A stretch of 64,000 nucleotides of DNA, from NCBI GenBank assembly GCA_963769665.1, contig CAVYMQ010000002.1, forward strand, positions 402,787-466,786. Reading direction: 5' to 3'. The notes beneath the pieces were generated by a model, which had not been told where the DNA came from, did no database searches, and saw nothing but the letters and a program-made list of their open reading frames with translations. This document shows positions 6,954-15,656 of the stretch, one piece after another. This DNA is from JACCTU01 sp963769665 (GTDB taxonomy: Bacteria; Actinomycetota; Thermoleophilia; Gaiellales; Gaiellaceae). The translations under genes were made by a program, and so were the position numbers. The number at the start of each line of letters is the position of its first letter. Positions within the stretch are counted from its first letter, which is position 1.

Positions 6954-9523
6954 CTCCCCCGCAGCTCGTCAACCTGGTCCCCCACACGCACTGGGACCGC
7001 GAGTGGTACCTGCCGTTCCAGAGCTTTCGTCTGAAGCTGGTCCGGCTGATCGACGACGTGCTCGAGCTGATGGAGTCGGACGAGCGGTTCGTGTTCACGC
7101 TCGACGGCCAACTGCAGACCGTCGACGACTATCTCGAGATCCGGCCCGAGAACGAGCAGCGGCTGCGTGCGCTCGTCGAGGAGGGGCGGCTCGCGATCGG
7201 GCCCTGGCAGGTGCTGATGGACGAGTTCCTCGTCTCCGGCGAGACGATCTGGCGGAACCTCGAGCAAGGGCTCGTGCGGGCGCGAGAGTTCGGCGGCGAG
7301 ATGCGCGTCGGCTATCTGCCGGACATGTTCGGGCACATCGCCCAGATGCCTCAGATCCTGCGCGCGCACGGGCTCGACAACGCCGTCGTGTGGCGCGGAG
7401 TTCCGGCTGCGGTGGAGCATCACGTGTTCGAGTGGCGCGGCGTCGACGGCTCGTCGGTGCGCGCCGAGTACCTTCCGGCCGGCTACGGCAACGCCGCCTA
7501 CCTCCTGATCGCGCCCGACAAGCTCGGCGACGCGGTCGACGCGCTGATCGAGGCGATGCGGCCGTTCTTCGGCGACGACCCGGTGCTTGCGATGTACGGC
7601 ACCGACCACCAGGCGCCGCTCCCGGAGCTCGTCGACGTGGTCGAGCGCGCGAACGCGGAGAACGACCGCGTGCGGGTCGAGCTCACGACGCTCGGCGCTG
7701 CGCTGAGCAACGTCTCTTCGCAGCCCGCCACGACCTGGACGGGCGAGATGCGCTCGGGCGCGCGCGCGAACGTCCTGATGAACGTCACGTCCGCGCGGAT
7801 CGACATCAAGGCGGCCGCCGCCCGCGCCGAGCGCTGGCTCGAGCGGTACGCCGAGCCGCTCTCGGCACTCCACGGCCGCGCGTGGCCGGCTGAGTTCCTC
7901 GCGCTCGCCTGGCGCCGGGTGATCGAGAACTCGGCCCACGACTCGATCTGCGGCTGCTCCGCCGACGAGGTCTCCGCGCAGGTCCTCGTGCGCTTCGCCG
8001 AAGCGGAGGAGCTGGGCCGGGACCTCGCGGCCGAGGCGCTGGAGCCCGCCCGTGCGGCGACGCCCCGCGGGGCGGCCGTCGTCGCCAACCCGTCGCCGTT
8101 CGCGCGTGACGACGTCGTCGTGCTCGATCTTCCCGTCGCGCCGGAGTGGGAGGACGTCATGCTCGAGGTCGCCGACGGCACGCGCTTCGCTGCGCAGGAG
8201 CTGTCGCGAAGCGCGGCCCAGCTGCACCGGGTGGAGATGCTCGGACGCGACATTCCCGAGCTCGTGAAGCGGCGCCTGCACGGCCGCGAGCTCTTCGGCC
8301 AATGGCTGAACGGCTTCGCAGTCGAGCCGGGGCCGCGGCTGGTCTTCGAGCTCGACACCGTCCAGGACCCGCCTTCGATCGACCTCGTCGAGTTGCGGAA
8401 CGCGGTGCTCGTCGCCGCCAAGGCCAAGGAGAGCGAGCGCTGGGAGATCGTGTTCCACACCCGGCCGCGCCGGCGTCTTGCGGCTCGCGTTCGCGCGCCG
8501 GCGCTCGGCTGGACCGGCGTGCGCGCCGTGGAAGGGAGCGAGTCCGGTGCTGCAGCCGCGCTCGACGGCGGAGTGCTCGCGAACGGTCTGCTGCGCGTCG
8601 AGGTCGGAAACGACGGCACGCTGCGCATCGGCGACGTCGAAGGCGTCGGCCGCATCGTCCGCGGCTTCGACGTGGGCGACTCCTACAACTACGCACCGCC
8701 GGCGGGCGACGTGCTGGTCGACCGCCCGGACTCCGTGCGCGTGGAATGGCTGGAGCGCGGGCCAGTGCGCGCGTCGGCCGTCGTCCGGCGGACGTACACG
8801 TGGCCGCCGGATCACGTCGTCGAGGTCGAGACTTACGTCGAGCTCCGTGCCGGCGAGCCGTTCGTTCGGATCCGCGTCGCCTTCGACAACCCCGCCGACG
8901 ACCAGCGCGTGCGGATGCACGTGCCGTTGCGCCGGCAGGCGACGCACTCGTACGCCGAAGGCCAGTACGCGGTCGTCCAACGCGGTCTCGTCGCCGAGGG
9001 CGGACACGGCGAGATGCCCCTGCCGACCTTCCCGGCGTCGTCGTTCGTCGCCGCCGGCGGGATCGCGCTGCTGCTCGAGCACGTGTCGGAGTACGAGCTG
9101 CTCGACGGTCGCGAGCTCGCGCTGACCGTGCTGCGGTCGACCGGCTGGATCAGCCGGAACACGAACCCGTACCGGGAGGAGCCGGCCGGCCCCGAGCTGG
9201 CGATCCCCGCTGCCCAGATGCGCGGTCGCCACTCGTTCTCGTTCGCGATCTATCCGCACGAGGGCGTGGAGCCCGGCCCGGACGTCCTCGAGCAGGCCGA
9301 GCGCTACCGGCTTCCGTTCCTCACCGCCGAAGGGGCGGGCGAGCCGGGTGAGCTCGCGCAAGCCGAGGGGCTCACGCTCGACGGCGAAGGTGTCGTCCTG
9401 ACGGCGCTTCGTCCGAACGAGGCTCGGGTCGCAAACGAAACGCCCGAACCACGCACCGTCACGCTCGGGGGCGAGTCGCTCGAGCTCCGCCCGTGGGAGG
9501 TCCGGACGACGACTACCCCCTGA
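6950..9523 (+). CDS. GH38 alpha-mannosidase, apparent ATA start
   Basis: Hydrolyses terminal alpha-mannosyl residues, probably in the cytoplasm since no signal peptide is seen. The N-terminal catalytic domain opens with LVNLVPHTHWDREWY (zinc ligands His and Asp). It continues with GYLPDMFGHIAQMPQIL, whose Asp is the family nucleophile, and then HDSICGCS. The middle three-helix and C-terminal beta domains follow; about 857 residues is normal for bacterial GH38. As with the permease before it, no ATG/GTG/TTG lies at the expected start; ATA 6950 overlaps the permease stop (ATAG) and gives MAPPQLVNLVPHTHW, the expected length. A GTG or ATG start would need a run-through of about 70 unrelated residues. 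Its position at the end of the transporter operon points to mannoside use. Confidence 0.9.
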   Translation: MAPPQLVNLVPHTHWDREWYLPFQSFRLKLVRLIDDVLELMESDERFVFTLDGQLQTVDDYLEIRPENEQRLRALVEEGRLAIGPWQVLMDEFLVSGETIWRNLEQGLVRAREFGGEMRVGYLPDMFGHIAQMPQILRAHGLDNAVVWRGVPAAVEHHVFEWRGVDGSSVRAEYLPAGYGNAAYLLIAPDKLGDAVDALIEAMRPFFGDDPVLAMYGTDHQAPLPELVDVVERANAENDRVRVELTTLGAALSNVSSQPATTWTGEMRSGARANVLMNVTSARIDIKAAAARAERWLERYAEPLSALHGRAWPAEFLALAWRRVIENSAHDSICGCSADEVSAQVLVRFAEAEELGRDLAAEALEPARAATPRGAAVVANPSPFARDDVVVLDLPVAPEWEDVMLEVADGTRFAAQELSRSAAQLHRVEMLGRDIPELVKRRLHGRELFGQWLNGFAVEPGPRLVFELDTVQDPPSIDLVELRNAVLVAAKAKESERWEIVFHTRPRRRLAARVRAPALGWTGVRAVEGSESGAAAALDGGVLANGLLRVEVGNDGTLRIGDVEGVGRIVRGFDVGDSYNYAPPAGDVLVDRPDSVRVEWLERGPVRASAVVRRTYTWPPDHVVEVETYVELRAGEPFVRIRVAFDNPADDQRVRMHVPLRRQATHSYAEGQYAVVQRGLVAEGGHGEMPLPTFPASSFVAAGGIALLLEHVSEYELLDGRELALTVLRSTGWISRNTNPYREEPAGPELAIPAAQMRGRHSFSFAIYPHEGVEPGPDVLEQAERYRLPFLTAEGAGEPGELAQAEGLTLDGEGVVLTALRPNEARVANETPEPRTVTLGGESLELRPWEVRTTTTP

Positions 9524-9534
9524 GCTAGGCTCAG
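9520..9534 (+). promoter_or_regulatory. Palindrome with -10 box before the class V aminotransferase
   Basis: CTGAGC-TAG-GCTCAG is a perfect 6-bp inverted repeat overlapping the mannosidase stop codon. TAGGCT (9526-9531) inside it reads as a -10 box placed 9 nt before GTG 9541. It may act as a combined terminator and operator/promoter; the evidence is the sequence only. Confidence 0.4.
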
Positions 9535-9540
9535 ACGGGA

Positions 9541-10683
9541 GTGCCGGAGAAGCGCTACCTGATGACCCCGGGGCCTACGCCTGTGCCTCCGGAGGTGCTC
9601 GCCGCGACGGCCGAGCCGGTCGTCCACCACCGCAGCCCCGACTTCCGCATCGTGCTCGAACGCTGTCTCGGCCGCCTCGGGCAAGTGTTCCGCACCGAGG
9701 TGCCCGTCCTGATGTTCACGTCGTCCGGAACCGCGGCGATGGAGTCCGCCGCCGCGAACCTGCTCTCGCCCGGCGATCGCGTGACCGTCGTCTCGTGCGG
9801 CTACTTCGGCGAGCGCTGGCAGGCGATCGCGGGTGCGTACGGCGCGGACGTCGATGCGCTCGCGTACGAGTGGGGGGAGGTGCCCTCCGCCGACGAGCTC
9901 GCGGCACGGCTGGCCGAGCGACCGGCGAAGGTCGTGTACCTCACGCACTCGGAGACCTCGACCGGCGTCGTCGCCGACGTGCGCGCGCTGGCCGCGGTCG
10001 CAAAGGAGGCCGGCTCGCTCGTCGTCGTCGACGCGATCTCGAGCCTCGGGGCCGTGCCGCTCGAGTCGGACGCGTGGGGGATCGACGTCGTCTGCTCCGG
10101 CTCGCAGAAGGCGCTGATGACACCGCCCGGGCTCGCGTTCGCCTCCGTCTCGGACGCGGCAAACGCTGCGCGTGGAACCTCACCGCGCTTCTACCTCGAC
10201 TGGGAGCGCACGCGAAAGGCTCAGGAGAAGCTCGACGCGGCCTTCACGCCCGCCGTGTCGATCATCGCGGGGCTCGACGTGGCGCTCGGGCTCCTGCTTG
10301 ACGAGGGCCTCGAGTCCGCGTTCGAGCGGCACGTGCGTCTCGGCCGCGCCTGCCGGGAGGGAGCGAAGGCGATGGGCCTCGAGCTCTTCTCGCCGGACGA
10401 CGACAGCTCCGCGGTCGTGACCGCGATCCGCGCTCCGGAGGGGATCGACTCCGGCGACGTCGTGCTCGCGCTCCGCGACAAGCACGGGATCACGATCGCC
10501 AACGGCCAGGGAGCGCTCAAGGGGCAGATCTTCCGGATCGGCCACATCGGCTGGTTCGACGTGTTCGACATCACGATCGCGCTCGCCGCGGTCGAGCTCT
10601 CGCTCGCGGAGCTGGGCGCGGACGTCGAGCGCGGCGTCGCCACGGCGCGCGCGCTCGAGGTCTACGAAGGCGCCCCGGTTTGA
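9541..10683 (+). CDS. Class V aminotransferase, probably phosphoserine aminotransferase role
   Basis: PLP enzyme of the alanine-glyoxylate/serine-pyruvate aminotransferase family. It begins KRYLMTPGPTPVPPEVL, and FTSSGTAAMESAAANL is the cofactor phosphate region. VVDAISSLGA supplies the Asp and CSGSQKALMTPPG the Schiff-base Lys. The C-terminal IFRIGHIGW is a family signature. The start is GTG 9541. Its stop overlaps the TTG start of serA, and in organisms lacking classical SerC this subfamily next to SerA is thought to make phosphoserine. That role is inferred from the neighbour; the direct substrate could instead be glyoxylate or pyruvate. Confidence 0.85.
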   Translation: MPEKRYLMTPGPTPVPPEVLAATAEPVVHHRSPDFRIVLERCLGRLGQVFRTEVPVLMFTSSGTAAMESAAANLLSPGDRVTVVSCGYFGERWQAIAGAYGADVDALAYEWGEVPSADELAARLAERPAKVVYLTHSETSTGVVADVRALAAVAKEAGSLVVVDAISSLGAVPLESDAWGIDVVCSGSQKALMTPPGLAFASVSDAANAARGTSPRFYLDWERTRKAQEKLDAAFTPAVSIIAGLDVALGLLLDEGLESAFERHVRLGRACREGAKAMGLELFSPDDDSSAVVTAIRAPEGIDSGDVVLALRDKHGITIANGQGALKGQIFRIGHIGWFDVFDITIALAAVELSLAELGADVERGVATARALEVYEGAPV

Positions 10684-12257
10684 GCAAGCTGAGAGTCCTC
10701 GTTCGCGAGCCCATCGCCGACGCGGGCGTGAAGCTGCTCAGAGACCGCTTCGACGTCGACGTCGAGACGAACGGCGACCTCGCCGAGCGGATCGGCGACT
10801 ACGACGCGATCGTGATCCGCTCCGCGACGAAGCTGACCGCCGAGCTGATCGAGCGCGGCGCGAAGCTGAAGGTGATCGGCCGCGCCGGCGTCGGGGTGGA
10901 CAACGTCGACGTCGAGGCTGCGACGCGCCGAGGGATCGTCGTCGCGAACGCACCCGAGTCGACGGTCGTCTCCGCCGCGGAGCACGCCGTCGGGCTCCTC
11001 GTCGCGCTCGCGCGGAACATCCCGCAGGCACATGCCGCCCTCAAGCAGGGTCGCTGGGAGCGCTCGAAGTGGGGTGGGGTAGAGCTCTCCGGCAAGACGC
11101 TCGGCGTGCTCGGCTTCGGGAGGATCGGGCAGCAGGTCGCGCGTCGCGCAAGCGGGCTCGGGATGCGCGTCGTCGCGTACGACCCGTTCGTCTCGAAGGA
11201 GCGCTACCGCGAGCTCGGAGTCGAGCGCGCGGAGTCGATGGGGGACGTGCTCGGCGAAGTCGAGTTCCTGACGCTGCACCTGCCGCTCGGCCCGGAGACG
11301 CGCGGGATCGTCAACCGGGACGCGTTCGCCCAGATGCGCGAGGGTACGCGCCTCGTCAACGCGGCACGCGGCGAGCTCGTCGACGAGGAGGCGCTCGTCG
11401 AGGCGCTTCAGAGCGGGAAGCTCGCCGGCGCCGCGCTCGACGTGTTCTCGAGCGAGCCGTACACGGGGCCGCTGCTGGAGCTCGACAACGTGATCGTCAC
11501 GCCGCACCTGGCTGCCTCGACCGAGGAGGCGCAGGACCGCGCGGGCGTGATCGTCGCCGAGCAGGTCGCCGCCGCACTCGAAGGCGGTCTCGTCACGAAC
11601 GCCGTCAACATCCCCGCGATTCGCCCGGAGGATCTCGACGTGCTCGGCCCGTACGTTCCGCTCGCAGCGAAGCTCGGGCGGCTTGCGATGGAGCTGGCGG
11701 CGGGGCGCGCTGCGCGGATCGAGCTCTCGTACTACGGCACGCTGGCGCAGTACGACACGCGCCTGCTGACCGTGGCGGCGTTGAACGGCGCCTTCCAGGG
11801 CCGCGCCGACGTCCCGGTGAACTACGTCAACGCGCCGCTGATCGCCGCCGAGCGCGGGATCGAGGTCAACGAGGAGCGCAGGCGCAGCTCGCGCGACTAC
11901 ACGAACCTGATTCGCGTGCGCGTGCGCGAGAACGGCGACGAGGTGACCGTCGCCGGCACGACGATCGGGCGCGACAACCGCTTCTGGCTCGTCAACGCTC
12001 TCGGCTTCGAGCTCGACATCGAGCTCTCGCCGCTGATGGTCTTCTTCCGCTACGACGACGTCCCGGGCGTGATCGGACGGGTGGGCACGCTCTTCGGCCG
12101 GCAGAACGTGAACATCGCGAACATGGCCGTCTCTCGGAGCCGACGCGGCGGGAAGGCGCTGATGGCGCTCTCGCTCGACACGACTCCGCCGCCGGAGCTC
12201 GTCGAGGCCGTTCGCTCGGAAGGCTTCGACGATGCACGGATCATCGACCTCGGCTGA
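10680..12257 (+). CDS. serA: D-3-phosphoglycerate dehydrogenase
   Basis: Oxidises 3-phosphoglycerate to 3-phosphohydroxypyruvate, the first step of serine synthesis, in the cytoplasm. The 525-residue length matches type 1 SerA. The NAD-binding motif GFGRIGQQVA lies near residue 145, the catalytic Arg/Glu region follows with NAARGELVDEEAL, and the catalytic His is in TPHLAAS near 275. An intervening (ASB) domain follows, and a C-terminal ACT domain from about 455 (FFRYDDVPGVIGRVGTLFG) senses serine for feedback. TTG 10680 overlaps the TGA of the upstream aminotransferase (TTGA), so the two are translationally coupled as a serine module. Confidence 0.95.
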   Translation: MSKLRVLVREPIADAGVKLLRDRFDVDVETNGDLAERIGDYDAIVIRSATKLTAELIERGAKLKVIGRAGVGVDNVDVEAATRRGIVVANAPESTVVSAAEHAVGLLVALARNIPQAHAALKQGRWERSKWGGVELSGKTLGVLGFGRIGQQVARRASGLGMRVVAYDPFVSKERYRELGVERAESMGDVLGEVEFLTLHLPLGPETRGIVNRDAFAQMREGTRLVNAARGELVDEEALVEALQSGKLAGAALDVFSSEPYTGPLLELDNVIVTPHLAASTEEAQDRAGVIVAEQVAAALEGGLVTNAVNIPAIRPEDLDVLGPYVPLAAKLGRLAMELAAGRAARIELSYYGTLAQYDTRLLTVAALNGAFQGRADVPVNYVNAPLIAAERGIEVNEERRRSSRDYTNLIRVRVRENGDEVTVAGTTIGRDNRFWLVNALGFELDIELSPLMVFFRYDDVPGVIGRVGTLFGRQNVNIANMAVSRSRRGGKALMALSLDTTPPPELVEAVRSEGFDDARIIDLG

Positions 12258-12702
12258 CGATCGCGGCGGCCGCTGGGTCGTTGTGCAGTTCGTCCTCATG
12301 GCGCTGGTGGTCGCAGCGGGTTTGCTGCCACCCGGCTGGCCCGATGCGGCCGAATGGGTGCTGCCGGCCATCGGCGCGGTCGCCTCGCTCCTCGGGGCGC
12401 TGCTCGTTGTCTGGGCGTGGCGCACGCTCGACCGAGCCGCGACCCCGTATCCGCGGCCTCGCGAGGGCGGGCGGTTGATCGAGACCGGGCCGTACGCGTA
12501 CGTGCGGCATCCGCTCTACAGCGCAGGCCTGCTCTTCTTCCTCGGCTACGCGCTTGCGACGAGCCCGGCCGCGCTCGTCCCGCTCGTTGGACTCGCGGTG
12601 TTCTGGCGGAACAAGGCGGCGCTGGAGGAGGAGCTGCTCGCGCGGCGCTACCCGGACTACGGCGAGTACCGCGCGCGTGTGCGCGGCACGTTCGTTCCTT
12701 AG
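12232..12702 (+). CDS. Isoprenylcysteine methyltransferase-family membrane protein
   Basis: Small integral membrane protein of the ICMT/PEMT superfamily, predicted S-adenosylmethionine-dependent methyltransferase. The C-terminal core is GPYAYVRHPLYSAGLL, then FWRNKAALEEELL and YPDYGEYRARV, the family's SAM-binding motifs. About four transmembrane segments are seen. ATG 12232 lies 26 nt inside serA. At its 3' end the TAG at 12700-12702 overlaps the stop of a convergent minus-strand gene. The substrate is unknown: bacterial members modify lipids or small molecules, not prenylated proteins. Confidence 0.8.
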   Translation: MHGSSTSADDRGGRWVVVQFVLMALVVAAGLLPPGWPDAAEWVLPAIGAVASLLGALLVVWAWRTLDRAATPYPRPREGGRLIETGPYAYVRHPLYSAGLLFFLGYALATSPAALVPLVGLAVFWRNKAALEEELLARRYPDYGEYRARVRGTFVP

Positions 12703-13037
12703 GCCGGCTTCGGCTTCCGCGGATTGAGGCTGCGGACGGTCGCGGCGACGGTGTGCTCGAACTTCTCGACGATCTGGAACGGCCCGCACCGCTCGACGAC
12801 CTTCTCGATCGCATCGTCCTCGTGTCCGGGCGCGAGCAGAAAACGCGTCGGCTTGGCCCGCGCGCGCTCGTAGTCGTCCAGCGGCGTCGCAAGCCGGTGC
12901 GTGCAGGACCGGTCGCCGCACTCGCACACGAACTCCGCCTCGTCCGCGTCGAAGCGCTGGGCGCTCTCGGCGATCCGCTCGTTGACGTTGCGGAAAATCG
13001 CCTCGGTCGTAGCCTGTCGGACGAGTTCGGCGTTCAT
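12699..13037 (-). CDS. Small conserved protein with CEC/CTH cysteine motif
   Basis: A 112-residue soluble protein with no assigned function. It begins NAELVRQATTEAIFRNVNER, a helical segment. Then come FVCECGDRSCTHRLATPL, with four closely spaced Cys-and-His ligands suggesting a metal site, and the region DYERARAKPTRFLLAPGHE, which I associate with short hypothetical proteins common in actinobacteria. ATG 13035-13037 is the start and TAA the stop. It converges head-on with the methyltransferase, their 3' ends sharing four bases (TTAG). It is divergent from the YbaK gene, whose start is only 40 bp away. Confidence 0.72.
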   Translation of the reverse strand: MNAELVRQATTEAIFRNVNERIAESAQRFDADEAEFVCECGDRSCTHRLATPLDDYERARAKPTRFLLAPGHEDDAIEKVVERCGPFQIVEKFEHTVAATVRSLNPRKPKPA

Positions 13038-13076
13038 CTGAGAGACAACGGGGAACGAGCCGATACGGTTTCGCGC

Positions 13077-13568
13077 GTGCTCCCCGAGCCCGTCCAGCGC
13101 GTGGCCGACTTCCTCGGTGCGGCGGGTGCCGAGGCCAGGCTCGAGGAGTTCCCCGAGGAGATCCCGACCGTCCGGGACGTGGCCAAGACCCTCGGGGTCG
13201 ACGCGGGCCAGATCGTCAAGACCCTCGTCTTCGTCTGCGACGGCCGCCCTGTCGTCGTCCTGGTCCCGGGCGACCGGCGGGCCGACGGTGCCAAGATCGC
13301 GAGGGCGCTCGGAGCGGGGTCGGCGAGGGTCGCCACCCGGGACGAGGTCATGGCGGCAACCGGCTTTCCTCCAGGGGCCGTGGCCCCGTTTCCGCTCCCC
13401 GCCGTCGACACGATCCTCCTGGAGCAGACCCTGCTGACCCGGGACTACGTCTGGGTCGGGGCCGGCTCCGAGCGCCACCTGGCCAGGCTCCCGGCGTCCG
13501 AGCTCCTGCGCCTCTCGAGGGCCCGACAGATGGACGCTGTCGAGGACCACACATACCATTCGAGTTGA
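13077..13568 (+). CDS. YbaK/EbsC-family aminoacyl-tRNA deacylase
   Basis: Probable trans-editing enzyme that removes mischarged amino acids from tRNA in the cytosol. The 163-residue protein carries EIPTVRDVAKTLGVDAGQIVKTLVF, with the family's catalytic Lys region. GRPVVVLVPGDRRAD and ATGFPPGAVAPFPL follow, the Gly-Pro substrate loop of YbaK/ProX folds. GTG 13077 has a -10 box TACGGT (13064-13069) 7 nt upstream, so it is a leaderless start; a second in-frame GTG lies eight codons later. Much longer upstream extensions run into an antisense gene and are not supported. Substrate specificity (Cys-tRNA-Pro or other) is not determined. Confidence 0.82.
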   Translation: MLPEPVQRVADFLGAAGAEARLEEFPEEIPTVRDVAKTLGVDAGQIVKTLVFVCDGRPVVVLVPGDRRADGAKIARALGAGSARVATRDEVMAATGFPPGAVAPFPLPAVDTILLEQTLLTRDYVWVGAGSERHLARLPASELLRLSRARQMDAVEDHTYHSS

Positions 13569-13595
13569 CCGTCGATCCCAAGAGGAGGCGCACAG

Positions 13596-14522
13596 GTGGA
13601 GGAAACCGAGAAGATCTGGATGAACGGTGAGCTGGTCGACTGGGCGGACGCCAAGGTCCACGTCGGCACTCACGGACTCCACTACGGCTCGGGCGTGTTC
13701 GAGGGAATCCGGTGTTACGAGACCTCGAAGGGCCCGGCGGTCTTCCGGCTCAACGACCACCTGCAGCGTCTGCACGATTCTGCGCGCCTCCTCTACATGG
13801 AGCTCCCGTACTCGATCGAGGAGTTGCGCGATGCGTGCCACGAGCTGATCGGCGTCAACGGCCTGCCCGAGTGCTACCTGCGGCCGATCGCGTTCTACGG
13901 CTACGGCCAGCTCGGCGTCGCCGCGCGCGACAATCCTGTCGAGACGGTGATCATGAGCTGGCCCTGGGGCGCGTACCTCGGCGACGACGGGATGGCGAAC
14001 GGGATCCGCGGCAAGATCTCGAGCTGGCAGCGGATCGGGCCGAACGTGATCCCGCACGTCGCCAAGGCGACAGGTGTCTACCTCAACTCGATGCTCGCGG
14101 TCACAGAGGCAATTCGCGCCGGCTACGACGAGGCGATCCTGCTCACCGCGGAGGGGACGATCGCGGACGGCTCGGGTGAGAACATCTTCATCGTCAAGAA
14201 CGGCACGATTTCCACGCCTGCGCTCTCGACGTCGATCCTGCCCGGGATCACACGGGACACGATCATCCAGATCGCGCAGGACCTTGGGTACACGGTCGAC
14301 GAGACCGACCTGATCCGCTCCGACCTCTACCTCGCCGACGAGGTGTTCATGTGCGGCACCGCCGCCGAGGTGACGCCGCTCAAGTCGGTGGACGACTACG
14401 AGCTCGGTGTCGGTCCGGTGACGCTCGAGATCCAGAAGGCGTATCTGGAGACTGTGCGCGGCCAGAGCGAGCGCTGGGCGCAGTGGCTCGACCACACGGC
14501 CACGCGCACGCCGACCGCTTGA
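13596..14522 (+). CDS. ilvE: Branched-chain amino acid aminotransferase
   Basis: Class IV PLP aminotransferase that makes or degrades Leu, Ile and Val, acting in the cytosol. The 308-residue protein is a normal length. Family features are HGLHYGSGVFEGIRCY, then YLRPIAFYGYG, KATGVYLNSMLA with the PLP Lys, EAILLTAEGTIADGSGENIF and VFMCGTAAEVTPL. GTG 13596 is preceded by GAGGAGG about 10 nt upstream, the best Shine-Dalgarno site in the area. The stop overlaps the next start (TTGA), coupling it to a DegT-type aminotransferase gene. Confidence 0.93.
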   Translation: MEETEKIWMNGELVDWADAKVHVGTHGLHYGSGVFEGIRCYETSKGPAVFRLNDHLQRLHDSARLLYMELPYSIEELRDACHELIGVNGLPECYLRPIAFYGYGQLGVAARDNPVETVIMSWPWGAYLGDDGMANGIRGKISSWQRIGPNVIPHVAKATGVYLNSMLAVTEAIRAGYDEAILLTAEGTIADGSGENIFIVKNGTISTPALSTSILPGITRDTIIQIAQDLGYTVDETDLIRSDLYLADEVFMCGTAAEVTPLKSVDDYELGVGPVTLEIQKAYLETVRGQSERWAQWLDHTATRTPTA

Positions 14523-15649
14523 GCAAGGCAGCAACGCGGATCCCGCTCTCGCGCCCGTACCTGGGCGAGCGGGAAGAGGAGCTCGTGCTCGACGTCCTGC
14601 GCTCGGGACGGCTCTCGCTCGGACCGACGATCGAGCGCTTCGAGGAGCTGATCGCCGAGCGCACCGGAGCGCCGTACGCGGTCGCACTCTCGAGCGGAAC
14701 GGCGGGCCTGCATCTGCTCGCGCGTGCCGCCGGGCTCGGGCCCGGCGACGAAGCGATCACCTCGACGTTCTCCTTCGTGGCGTCGGCGAACTGCTTCGTG
14801 GTCGAGGGCGCCACGCCCGTCTTTGCCGACATCGACCCGCGCACGCTCAACCTCGACCCCGCCGCGGTCGAGGCGGCGATCACCGAGCGCACGAAGGCGA
14901 TCGTGGCCGTGGACATCTTCGGCTATCCCTGCGAGCTCGACGAGTTGCGCGCGCTCGCCGACAAGCACGACCTCGTCCTGATCGACGACTCGTGCGAAGC
15001 GCTCGGCGCGGAGTACAAGGGCGCGCCGCTCGGCTCGCACGGGCCGAGCTCGGTCTTCGCCTTCTACCCGAACAAGCAGATCGCGACGGGCGAGGGCGGC
15101 GTCGTCACGACGCACTCGGAAGACGAATCGCGGCTGCTCCGAAGCCTGAGCAACCAGGGGCGCTCGTACGAGAGCGGCCGCTGGTTCCACCACCCGTACC
15201 TCGGACTCAACTACCGCTGGACCGACCTGCAGGCTGCCGTAGGAATCGCGCAGCTCGAGAAGCTCGACGAGATCCTCGCGCTCCGCAGCGCAGCGGCCGG
15301 GCGCTACGACGATCTCCTCTCCGGCGTGGACGGCGTCGAGACGCCGCTGCCCGACGACGCCGACCACATCCGCTCCTGGTTCGTCTACGTCGTCCTGCTC
15401 GACGCAGGGATCGACCGGACGCGCGTTGCGGCCGAGCTCGCCGAGCAGGGGATCGAGTGCGGCGAGTACCTCCCGTGCATCCACCTGCAGCCCTACATGC
15501 GCGAGGCGTACGGGTTCGCCGAGGGCCTCTGCCCCGTGGCGGAGGACGCGAGCCGGCGGACGCTTGCTCTGCCGTTCTTCCCGCAGCTCGAGCGGGAGGA
15601 TCAGGAGCGTGTCGCTTCCGCTCTTTCGGGGGCCCTCGCGGCGCAATAA
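14519..15649 (+). CDS. DegT/DnrJ/EryC1-family aminotransferase
   Basis: PLP-dependent sugar aminotransferase of the ArnB/WecE fold, likely making an amino-sugar nucleotide for surface glycans. The N-terminus IPLSRPYLGERE is typical. SSGTAGLHLLARAAG is the phosphate-binding region, LIDDSCEALGA the Asp region, and FAFYPNKQIATGEGG holds the Schiff-base Lys. LNYRWTDLQAAVGIAQLEKL and a late EYLPCIHLQPYMREAYG complete the fold. TTG 14519 overlaps the ilvE stop and gives 376 residues, the usual size; longer upstream frames overlap ilvE and lack homology. No other sugar-nucleotide genes are adjacent, so the exact product is unknown. Confidence 0.88.
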   Translation: MSKAATRIPLSRPYLGEREEELVLDVLRSGRLSLGPTIERFEELIAERTGAPYAVALSSGTAGLHLLARAAGLGPGDEAITSTFSFVASANCFVVEGATPVFADIDPRTLNLDPAAVEAAITERTKAIVAVDIFGYPCELDELRALADKHDLVLIDDSCEALGAEYKGAPLGSHGPSSVFAFYPNKQIATGEGGVVTTHSEDESRLLRSLSNQGRSYESGRWFHHPYLGLNYRWTDLQAAVGIAQLEKLDEILALRSAAAGRYDDLLSGVDGVETPLPDDADHIRSWFVYVVLLDAGIDRTRVAAELAEQGIECGEYLPCIHLQPYMREAYGFAEGLCPVAEDASRRTLALPFFPQLEREDQERVASALSGALAAQ

Positions 15650-15656
15650 TCAGGGC

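Noticed and set aside
10662..12425. 587-codon minus-strand frame opposite serA.
   Set aside because: Shadow of serA: no domain, rich in Arg, Asp and His, as expected for the antisense of a high-GC gene.
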